A DNA stretch of 64,000 bases from positions 62,001-126,000 of the forward strand of contig NZ_JAEINV010000010.1 in assembly GCF_016342705.1 (NCBI RefSeq), given 5' to 3'. Shown here in pieces: positions 26,812 through 33,319 of this stretch. Origin of the DNA: Lutibacter sp. (GTDB lineage Bacteria; Bacteroidota; Bacteroidia; Flavobacteriales; Flavobacteriaceae). A model generated the notes under the pieces. That model saw only the letters and a program-made list of their open reading frames with translations, made no database searches and was not told the origin of the DNA. How positions within the stretch are numbered: position 1 is the first letter of the stretch; each line of letters begins with the position of its first letter. The position numbers and the translations under genes were made by a program.

Positions 26812-27111
26812 TTATTGTGGCTCACTTTCTTCCAAACACAATTCTTCAGCTCGAATAGCTATTTTAATTGCCTCAATAAAATCACCCGTTGTTTCGTATG
26901 CCGCATCACGAGTAAATTCGTACACTCTATCGCAAAAATCATCATAAACAACAATTCTTTCAATTTGCTTATTGATAACATCATTCTTTATATTTTCCGC
27001 ATTCACCATTGCTAAACTTGCAAAAACAAATACTATACTTAAAATTATTTTTTTACTCACCATTTTTAAATTTACAACTTTGTGTTCGTGATTTTTCTTT
27101 GAAAAGTTCAT
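26812..27111 (-). CDS. Secreted two-cysteine small protein, peptide 3 of the array
   Basis: A 99-residue predicted secreted protein. After a 17-codon extension (MNFSKKNHEHKVVNLK, shared with peptide 1) comes the signal SKKIILSIVFVFASLAMVNA. The 61-residue mature part is acidic with two Cys (YDDFCDRVY ... AEELCLEES) spaced Cx31C. Both Cys positions and a Leu just before the second match peptides 1 and 2, but little else does. The 5' region is near-identical in DNA to peptide 1, so the sharp fall in similarity at the mature boundary is real. GLPGLI copy 4 follows. Confidence 0.75.
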   Translation of the reverse strand: MNFSKKNHEHKVVNLKMVSKKIILSIVFVFASLAMVNAENIKNDVINKQIERIVVYDDFCDRVYEFTRDAAYETTGDFIEAIKIAIRAEELCLEESEPQ

Positions 27112-27338
27112 TTTATTAAAATTTAAATTTGTTAGTAACGCATAATTGTGCTTTTATATTTTGTTTGTACTGCGAGGTGTATTACTTTTGCAACACTTTC
27201 CTCTGTTTGTATTAATTAGCTATGTCATAGTTGGTTGGTTTTAGGTTAAACATTTTATTAGCGTATTGTGTTCTTAAAATTTTACAAACAGAGGATTTTT
27301 ATTTTATTCAACTCTTGTTTATTTATTCCTACTCAAAT
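27112..27338 (-). repeat. Cassette leader, copy C
   Basis: Leader upstream of peptide 3, following GLPGLI copy 5. It contains the weaker short hairpin ACGCA-taat-TGTGC (27138-27151), the perfect 13-bp inverted repeat (27199-27211 with 27283-27295) and CTATGTCATAG (27220-27230). The outer half present in copies B and D, with mini-ORF and poly-A tract, is absent. Confidence 0.8.
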
Positions 27339-28073
27339 CTATTTTTTAAAACCATTAAACATTCTCTTACTTAAATCATTGAATTCCTTTTGAGTTATAC
27401 TTCTACCGCGCATGGGTTCGTTTATTTCAAGATGATCAAATATTTCAATACTTTTTAGTTTAAACAAAATATTTCCTTCTTCAAGTTGAACTATAAGACC
27501 AGGAAGCCCATTGTATTCCTTTGGTCCATAATTAAAAGGTAATTCCTTTGAATACCAAGCTACTACTAATTGTTCTTCGACTCCTCTTGAACCTTCAATA
27601 TATTTTTTTGTTGTAGCTTTATAACAATTATAAATCCCTATCTTCTTAACATCTTTATAAATTATCCATTCAAATTTAGGAACTTCTAACAAAAAATCTT
27701 GACCAAAAGAGTTCTTACTTTGTATAGTTTTTTTATTATTGAAATAATATGATCCTTTAAACCTGCCGATTCTTTTCAGAATTTTTATACTATTCTTATT
27801 AATTTCAAGTTGGTTTGGAAGATAAAACAAGGAATTTTTTTTATCAAAATCTAAAACAAAATTTACAGATTCAGAATAAGAAAGGCTTTTTTTGTAATCA
27901 GCTCTCATTTTAAATAACATTTGCTTTTTTTTGGAATCCATTGAACTTTCATCAATTTTAGAAATACTATCATTATTGTAAAAATGGATATTATATAATG
28001 CTTTGTATGAATTTTGGCTATTTACACTTTTACTTATTAAAAATAAAAGAAATAATATTTTAATATATTTCAT
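27339..28073 (-). CDS. GLPGLI family protein, copy 5
   Basis: A 244-residue exported GLPGLI-family protein (signal ...LFLLFLISKSVNSQN), the first of the five in transcription order. It has IGIYNCYKATTKKY with the conserved Cys, VVAWYSKELPFNYGPKEY and NGLPGLIVQL, and the C-terminal MRGRSITQKEFNDL tail. It is lysine-rich compared with the others (for example KIDESSMDSKKKQMLF). It follows peptide 4 after a stem-loop at a 79-bp spacing. Confidence 0.9.
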   Translation of the reverse strand: MKYIKILFLLFLISKSVNSQNSYKALYNIHFYNNDSISKIDESSMDSKKKQMLFKMRADYKKSLSYSESVNFVLDFDKKNSLFYLPNQLEINKNSIKILKRIGRFKGSYYFNNKKTIQSKNSFGQDFLLEVPKFEWIIYKDVKKIGIYNCYKATTKKYIEGSRGVEEQLVVAWYSKELPFNYGPKEYNGLPGLIVQLEEGNILFKLKSIEIFDHLEINEPMRGRSITQKEFNDLSKRMFNGFKK

Positions 28074-28086
28074 TGTAATAAAGATT

Positions 28087-28111
28087 ATCCCTCCATAATT
28101 TATTTGGAGGG
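28087..28111 (-). terminator. Stem-loop between peptide 4 and GLPGLI copy 5
   Basis: TCCCTCCA and TGGAGGGA pair, with a 9-base AT loop. As with the other two stem-loops in the array, it separates a peptide gene from its GLPGLI partner and is followed by only a weak T-rich tail. Confidence 0.6.
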
Positions 28112-28152
28112 AATTAAATTATATGGTATATTAATTGATTAATTTTTTCAAC

Positions 28153-28362
28153 TTAATTACCCATACATTCTTCATAGGCTTCTTCAAAGACATAATATTC
28201 TTCCTCATATGATAACCAACCTGTTCCATACCAAGTTCTGGAATCTTCATTAGCCATATAAACGGCTATTTCGGCTGACTCATAACAATCTACACTATTT
28301 TGAGCTGATCCAATCGTAGTAACCCCAAGAACAAAAACTAGTCCTAATATTATTTTTTTCAT
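28153..28362 (-). CDS. Secreted two-cysteine small protein, peptide 4 of the array
   Basis: A 69-residue predicted secreted protein, the first gene of the array. Its signal MKKIILGLVFVLGVTTIGSAQ differs from the other three. The mature part is only 49 residues, strongly acidic and Tyr/Trp-rich, with two Cys (SVDCYES ... YEECMGN) spaced Cx39C rather than Cx31C. It therefore shares layout, not sequence, with peptides 1-3. The same leader elements precede it (copy D). Function unknown; size and secretion would allow a toxin, signal or binding role, none of which is shown. Confidence 0.7.
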   Translation of the reverse strand: MKKIILGLVFVLGVTTIGSAQNSVDCYESAEIAVYMANEDSRTWYGTGWLSYEEEYYVFEEAYEECMGN

Positions 28363-28845
28363 TTTAGTAAAATTTAAATTTGTTAGTAGCGCATAAATGC
28401 GCTTTAATATTTTGTTAGTACTTCGAGGTGTATTACTTTTGCAACACTTTCCTCTGTTTGTATTAATTAGCTATGTCATAGTTGGTTGGTTTTAGGTTAA
28501 ACATTTTATTAGCGTATTGTGTTCTTAAAATTTTACAAACAGAGGATTTTTATTTTACTCCGCTTAATAACAATAGATAAATTACCTTTTTTAAGCTTTA
28601 TTAAAACTTAAAGGCAGCAAAAAAAATCTCATTACGAGTTTATTCTTTTTTCTTAAAAATATGTAGTAAATAGCAATTTACAGCAGTATTCTTTTTCATA
28701 TAACAATTTTGTATTCGGTTTTAAATCTTTCTTCAGGTTAAATGTATAAAAAAAAAAAAAAAGACTTGGCAAAATAATTTTATTATTAAGCCATATTTAA
28801 AATCAGTTTAAATAAGAACATTATTTATCCTATTTTTACACCAAA
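28363..28845 (-). repeat. Cassette leader, long copy D and array head (about 480 bp, no gene)
   Basis: Gene-free stretch between peptide 4 and the divergent DUF423 gene. It holds the hairpin GCGCA-taaa-TGCGC (28389-28402), the 13-bp inverted repeat (28450-28462 with 28534-28546), CTATGTCATAG (28471-28481), the 19-codon mini-ORF (28699 down to 28640), a possible minus-strand -7 box TACATTTA (28739-28746), and an A15 tract (28748-28762). Copy B has A14 at the same place. The promoter of the DUF423 gene probably lies at its upper end. Confidence 0.85.
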
Positions 28846-28853
28846 TTAATTTT

Positions 28854-29234
28854 ATGTCACAATTCACATTATTATTTGCCAGTATTTTAGGAGGTTTAGC
28901 CGTTATTTTTGGCGCATTTGGAGCGCACTCGTTGAAAAAACTCTTAAATGAAGATCAATTAAAAAGTTTTGAAACTGCTGTAAAATACCAACTATATCAT
29001 GCTATTGTTTTATTAGTTATTGGGTTTAATTTAAGTTTAGAAACTTCACTAGAAAAATATATGGTGTACAGTTTTATAATTGGGATTTTGCTGTTTTCAT
29101 TTAGTATTTATGGCTTGGTTATTTCTTCAGCAAACAATAAAAAATTAAAATTTTTAGGCCCAATTACGCCACTTGGAGGGTTGTTTTTGGTGTGTGGTTG
29201 GATTTTGTTATGTTTTTCAATATTGAATTTATAA
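28854..29234 (+). CDS. DUF423 family membrane protein
   Basis: A 126-residue inner-membrane protein with four predicted helices. The opening ILGGLAVIFGAFGAHSLKKLL and the segment FETAVKYQLYHAIVLLVIG are the signature of DUF423 (YwdK/YgdD-like). The family has no established function. A TATTTTTA box just upstream (28831-28838) is a possible -7 element. It is divergent from the peptide array and followed by the hairpin element at 29238-29373. Confidence 0.9.
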   Translation: MSQFTLLFASILGGLAVIFGAFGAHSLKKLLNEDQLKSFETAVKYQLYHAIVLLVIGFNLSLETSLEKYMVYSFIIGILLFSFSIYGLVISSANNKKLKFLGPITPLGGLFLVCGWILLCFSILNL

Positions 29235-29237
29235 CAT

Positions 29238-29373
29238 AAAAGAGGCTGTATAGAAAGTGAAGTTTTCGTCAACCTGAACTTATTTCAGGTTCTCATAATG
29301 ATTGAAAATCAGAATATTGAGATTTTGAAACAAGTTCAGAATGACGGCTTTTAACTCTTTTTATACAGCCTCT
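29238..29373. repeat. Long hairpin element, second copy
   Basis: Outer arms (AGAGGCTGTATA at left, TATACAGCCTCT at right) enclose an inner inverted pair (CCTGAACTTATTTCAGG against TTTTGAAACAAGTTCAGAA). Organisation matches 19476-19613. It lies between the convergent DUF423 and porin genes and may terminate both. Confidence 0.8.
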
Positions 29374-29409
29374 AATAAAAATCTACTAACTAAAGTTTTT
29401 GTCTATAAT

Positions 29410-30660
29410 TTATTTTGAAGAAAATAATTTAGGGTTAAAAGTAAACATAATCCAACTCCAAGAACTGTTCTCATCTTTATCACCTCCTTTTAATACTTCC
29501 ATAGAATTTGTTCCGTACATTTTAGAATAACCTGCGCTAAATGCAATATTATTAGCTACTTTATAACCAATTGTAAAATCAATTTCAGTTCCTAATTTAC
29601 TATCCATTTTAGTACCTCCACTATAAATATCTGCAGCAGAAGAGAAGAAATGAGGAATAACCTTTGCTGAAAACTTGTCTTTATTATAACCAACAAAAGC
29701 ATTAATATCCACTAAACCAACAGAACCTCCGTGGTTTCCAACATAAAAATAATCCATCCAACCATTAAATTTGTGGTTTGTACCATATAACGGATTGAAG
29801 GATTTTACGTCTAAACTTGAATCATTCATATCTTTACCGGATAAATATTCAGCACCTAATCCAAAAGAAAATAATTCTGAAGCTTTATAACTTAAATTTC
29901 CTGAAAAGTTTGATGCAGAAACATCTTTATCTGAAATTTTTCCAGTTTGAACATATATAGAAAAATCTGAAGCAAATTTTCCTTCTTTATACGTAATATA
30001 TGTACCCAAAGTTTGAGAATAATCTACTTTTTGATCTCCAGAATTTAAATATTCAACACCATTATTTAAAGCTAATAAGCTTAAACCTACTTTATCAATT
30101 GCTGTGTGATAATACGCATATTGAAATGTTTTGTAACCAGCAATATTGCTATATAAATTATCTACACCAGCTTGGCTATCTGCATTTAAAGCAAATCCTA
30201 CATCTAAATTACTTTTTTCTGAAGTCTTAAATTTGACAATCATAGCATCATGGCTTCTAGCTTGTTGTGCCCAACCTACATTTCCAAAAATTCTACTGTC
30301 ATCATATACAATTTCTTGACGACCAAATTTTAATGAAAATTTATCAGATAATAAAGCCTCAGCCCAAGCTTCGTGTAACATAGTTGCGTTGTCATCAGCT
30401 CCTAAAGTGCTAATATCTCCCCAAACTCTTACGTTTTGTAAAGAAACTCCTAACTTAATTTTGTCTTGACTAAAATTAAAATTTAAACGTGAACGTTGTG
30501 AAATAAAGTTTGCTCCATCTGCATTTGTAGCTGATAAGGATCCATAGCCATGTTTGTTCTCAAAACGTGGTCTAATTTCAGCAGAAAGATCAAATTGTTG
30601 TGCATAATTTGTTGTTACCATTAATGTAACTAAAAGTGTAAAATAAAAATACTTTCTCAT
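29410..30660 (-). CDS. Alginate-export-like outer membrane beta-barrel porin
   Basis: A 416-residue exported protein: signal ...LMVTTNYAQQ, then a beta-barrel of the alginate export family. Typical elements are FDLSAEIRPRFENKHGYG, SQRSRLNFNFSQDKIKLGVSLQNVRVWGD and KFGRQEIVYDDSRIFGNVGWAQQ. Members form outer-membrane channels for anionic or polysaccharide substrates, but in Bacteroidetes the solute is usually unknown. It is separated from norF by 110 bp containing its own possible promoter, so it may not belong to the nor operon. A TATTTTCG box lies at 30721-30728. Confidence 0.8.
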   Translation of the reverse strand: MRKYFYFTLLVTLMVTTNYAQQFDLSAEIRPRFENKHGYGSLSATNADGANFISQRSRLNFNFSQDKIKLGVSLQNVRVWGDISTLGADDNATMLHEAWAEALLSDKFSLKFGRQEIVYDDSRIFGNVGWAQQARSHDAMIVKFKTSEKSNLDVGFALNADSQAGVDNLYSNIAGYKTFQYAYYHTAIDKVGLSLLALNNGVEYLNSGDQKVDYSQTLGTYITYKEGKFASDFSIYVQTGKISDKDVSASNFSGNLSYKASELFSFGLGAEYLSGKDMNDSSLDVKSFNPLYGTNHKFNGWMDYFYVGNHGGSVGLVDINAFVGYNKDKFSAKVIPHFFSSAADIYSGGTKMDSKLGTEIDFTIGYKVANNIAFSAGYSKMYGTNSMEVLKGGDKDENSSWSWIMFTFNPKLFSSK

Positions 30661-30692
30661 TGGTATTTGTTTTAATTATTTTTCGATTTAAT

Positions 30693-30718
30693 ATATAAAG
30701 ACCTTCTTGTCTTTATAT
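30693..30718. promoter_or_regulatory. Inverted repeat between norF and the porin gene
   Basis: ATATAAAGAC and GTCTTTATAT form perfect 10-bp arms around six bases. No T run follows on the minus strand, so it may be an operator or 5' leader hairpin of the porin gene rather than the nor operon terminator. Confidence 0.5.
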
Positions 30719-30770
30719 GGCGAAAATACAAGCTATAAAGCAACTAAATACTGATTTTTATCAACTTTAG

Positions 30771-31019
30771 TTATTTTAGAATAAAAATTATAATTCCAAT
30801 TACCACAAACAAATAAATGAAAATTGAATATTTCCAAAAAATATGGGCGCTTCTCATTTCCATAAAATAAAATGAAACACCTAAAAATTTAATTGCAGAA
30901 AGCACTAAAATAATAATTGTAGAAACTGTTGTTGCTATTGTTAAATTTGAAACCAACGCAGTACTTATTGTTAGCAAAATAAGAACTATCCATACTGTTA
31001 AAAGAAGGTTTTTTTTCAT
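30771..31019 (-). CDS. norF: NorF-like small membrane protein (cytochrome oxidase subunit IV family)
   Basis: An 82-residue protein with three hydrophobic helices and the small-subunit signature SAIKFLGVSFYFMEMRSAH. Proteins of this type accompany heme-copper oxidases as subunit IV; beside a subunit-III-like NorE in a nor cluster the likely identity is NorF. NorF supports full NO reductase activity in denitrifiers. It begins one base after the norE stop, the last gene of the operon. Confidence 0.75.
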   Translation of the reverse strand: MKKNLLLTVWIVLILLTISTALVSNLTIATTVSTIIILVLSAIKFLGVSFYFMEMRSAHIFWKYSIFIYLFVVIGIIIFILK

Positions 31020-31020
31020 T

Positions 31021-31599
31021 TTAAAAAAGTAAATAAATTACGGGAAACAATAACAGCCAAATTAAATCGCACATATGCCAAAAAGCGGCACTCGCTTCAA
31101 AATCTTCTAAAATAATTGTTGCTTTTCTCTTTAAACTAATGTAGTTGAACATTAAAATCACCAATCCAACCAGCACATGAATCACATGAAACAAGGTTAA
31201 CATCCAATAAAATGAGAAAAATGTATTGTATCCAATTGTGATACCTAATTCCAGTTTAAAATAATATTCTACACTTTTTAAAAGTAAAAATAGCACACCA
31301 CCAAACATTGTAAATTTTAAAAAGCGTGTTGCTTTTTTTAAATCATTTTCTTTGAAACTCTCAACAGATTTAGCCATAAAAAAACCGCTTGTTAATAAAA
31401 ACACAGTGTTTATGGCTCCAAAACCTGTATTCAATAACAGTTTAGAGGTATGAAAAACTTCGGGCTCATCTTTGCTGTATAAAACCATGGCTATTAAAGC
31501 TGCACCAAAAGTGAATAATTCTAGGAAAATAATAATCCATAATAAAATACCTCCTGGTGGATATGCAATATTTTTAGTGTTTATTTGTGCTGTTTTCAT
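31021..31599 (-). CDS. norE: NorE-like cytochrome c oxidase subunit III family protein
   Basis: A 192-residue integral membrane protein with five helices. It belongs to the heme-copper oxidase subunit III family: GGILLWIIIFLELFTFGAALI at the start, NTVFLLTSGFFMAKSVE, and the family's FHVIHVLVGLVIL and ASAAFWHMCDLIWLLLFPVIYL. No subunit I or II of an aerobic oxidase is adjacent; the neighbours are nor genes, so NorE is the best call. It follows the DUF438 gene by 3 bp. Confidence 0.85.
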   Translation of the reverse strand: MKTAQINTKNIAYPPGGILLWIIIFLELFTFGAALIAMVLYSKDEPEVFHTSKLLLNTGFGAINTVFLLTSGFFMAKSVESFKENDLKKATRFLKFTMFGGVLFLLLKSVEYYFKLELGITIGYNTFFSFYWMLTLFHVIHVLVGLVILMFNYISLKRKATIILEDFEASAAFWHMCDLIWLLLFPVIYLLF

Positions 31600-31602
31600 A
31601 CA

Positions 31603-32580
31603 TTAATCCCAATCTAATAAACGTTTTTCGCCTTCTAACTTTTGAATATCGGTTACATCTTGAGACATTTCAATTACACCTCTATATTTTTTGTTATTAT
31701 CACGAATAGCAAAATAACGGATATGAATTTGGCGTCCTCTAAAATTGAACCAAAACTCGGCAACATCTTTTGTGCCTGATTTAAATTCTTCCACAATTCG
31801 TAATACCATATCCACACTTTTTGGTGGGTGACAAAAACGAACTTCACGACCAATAATTCCTTTGCTACGAGGAAAAACACGATCTTCTCCTCTATTGTAA
31901 AAAATTACTTTATCGTTTTCATCCACAAAAGTGATGTCAACTGGTAAAAAACGAAGCAATAAATTTACTTGTTCAGGTGTCATATAACCTTCATCATAAT
32001 GAAATGTGTTTTCTAAAGAAAAAGACAAATCTCTTTTAGAAAAATCTTCACTTGGGTGCACATATGTTTCTTGCTCAATTGCAGGATATGGTAATGGTTT
32101 TTCTAACAACATCCAACCAATTTCCTCATCGCCTTGGTAAAATTCTTTCCATTCGTCTTCCGATAATAATTCCATTGAATTTGGAAACAACTTCATATCT
32201 TCAATAGATAATAATCGTTTAATTCCTTCAATTAAATACGGAACATTATCAATTATTTTTGCTGTATTCTTTTCCGTATTATAGGTGTTTAACAAACGTA
32301 TTTGATCTCGTAAATTATCATGAAAAGACCACATTCCTTGACTTGGACCTTCCCAACCGTGTTTTTCTAAATACGGAAATAATTGATTTTCTTTTCTTGA
32401 AAATCGTTTTTCAATAGTTGTTAACTGATTGAAAACATTAAAATATTTTTGAAAATCGGCAACAGGATTAGCATCGTATAATTCTGATAATAAATTTTGA
32501 ATTAGTTCGCTTTCTTGGTAATATACTTTTACTGGATGCCCAATTGGTAATTTTTCTACAGTTGATAAAAATGAATTCAT
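31603..32580 (-). CDS. DUF438 / hemerythrin-like and PAS domain protein
   Basis: A 325-residue cytoplasmic protein. Residues about 1-140 form a helical hemerythrin-like domain (KENQLFPYLEKHGWEGPSQG, then WSFHDNLRDQI), with the FHDNLR and KLFPNSMELL patterns of the DUF438/HHE group. Residues about 195-315 form a PAS domain (FLPVDITFVDENDKVIFYNRG, GREVRFCHPPKSVDMV, MSQDVTDI). Such proteins are proposed redox, NO or O2 sensors but have no output kinase here. Placed between ric and norE with spacings of 18 and 3 bp, it is very likely part of the NO response. Confidence 0.85.
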   Translation of the reverse strand: MNSFLSTVEKLPIGHPVKVYYQESELIQNLLSELYDANPVADFQKYFNVFNQLTTIEKRFSRKENQLFPYLEKHGWEGPSQGMWSFHDNLRDQIRLLNTYNTEKNTAKIIDNVPYLIEGIKRLLSIEDMKLFPNSMELLSEDEWKEFYQGDEEIGWMLLEKPLPYPAIEQETYVHPSEDFSKRDLSFSLENTFHYDEGYMTPEQVNLLLRFLPVDITFVDENDKVIFYNRGEDRVFPRSKGIIGREVRFCHPPKSVDMVLRIVEEFKSGTKDVAEFWFNFRGRQIHIRYFAIRDNNKKYRGVIEMSQDVTDIQKLEGEKRLLDWD

Positions 32581-32598
32581 TGTACTATTTTTATATGT

Positions 32599-33309
32599 TT
32601 ATGCAACAATTTTTAAAATTTTTGGAATAAATACATGAGTATTAAAATGCATGTATTTTTGAAGTTTATGATCTAATTCTTGTAATTTTTCATATAAAAA
32701 TCGGTACGAATTACAAGCTTCATTTGGCGCAGCGTAATGTGATGATAGTTTTGAAATTTCTTTAAATGTATCACTCACCAAATGTTGCGCAATTTCGCTT
32801 TTGTTCAAAGCTTTTTTAACACTTTCAATTTGAGTTGTTGAAATATCCGCTGTACTATTATTTAATGCTAAAACACTTTCTATAGCAGGAAACAAACTAG
32901 TTTCAGTATTTTTAACCATTTCAACTAACACAATTTCAACGGCTTGCATTAAGTTGTTTATTTCCAAAACTTCTTTATGGTCACTTCCATGAACCTCAGC
33001 AACTTTAGCTGACAAAGGCATTATTTGAGGAAGTGTTTCATAAATATATTGATGAAAATCTTCCGTTGCTTGTTCCATTAAAGTTGTAATATCTAAATCG
33101 TTCAGATTTTGTTCACCTGAAATTTTGTTATTAATAGCATCTATTTCTTGCTTTAATATTTCAAAATCTACTCCAATTTTTTTACAAGCGTTTTCTAAAG
33201 TTACGCCTCCTCCACAGCAAAAATCGATATTGTATTTACTAAAAATGTGATCTGATCCTAATTTTTTTGATACAACTTCTGCAACTGTATTTTCTTTAGT
33301 AATTGTCAT
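32599..33309 (-). CDS. ric: Iron-sulfur cluster repair di-iron protein (Ric/YtfE/ScdA)
   Basis: Restores Fe-S clusters damaged by NO or oxidative stress. The 236-residue protein has the N-terminal ScdA domain with the YNIDFCCGGG motif (VAEVVSKKLGSDHIFSKY before it) and a C-terminal hemerythrin-like di-iron domain with several His and Glu (DFHQYIYETLPQI, EVHGSDH, ETSLFPAIE, HYAAPNEACNSYR). It sits 10 bp after norD. Its presence in a nor operon is a common arrangement for NO detoxification. Confidence 0.92.
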   Translation of the reverse strand: MTITKENTVAEVVSKKLGSDHIFSKYNIDFCCGGGVTLENACKKIGVDFEILKQEIDAINNKISGEQNLNDLDITTLMEQATEDFHQYIYETLPQIMPLSAKVAEVHGSDHKEVLEINNLMQAVEIVLVEMVKNTETSLFPAIESVLALNNSTADISTTQIESVKKALNKSEIAQHLVSDTFKEISKLSSHYAAPNEACNSYRFLYEKLQELDHKLQKYMHFNTHVFIPKILKIVA

Positions 33310-33319
33310 AATTAATAAT

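Noticed and set aside
25518-28845. Repeats considered as a CRISPR array or diversity-generating retroelement
   Set aside because: Only four long copies at gene-sized intervals, with genes between them, no cas genes, no reverse transcriptase and no template/variable repeat pair.
28363-28845. A bacteriocin (pediocin-like/bacteroidetocin) interpretation of the small peptides
   Set aside because: The peptides have Sec-type signals ending in ANA/VNA rather than double-glycine leaders, no dedicated ABC exporter is adjacent, and mature parts are acidic rather than cationic. A toxin role is not excluded, only this class.
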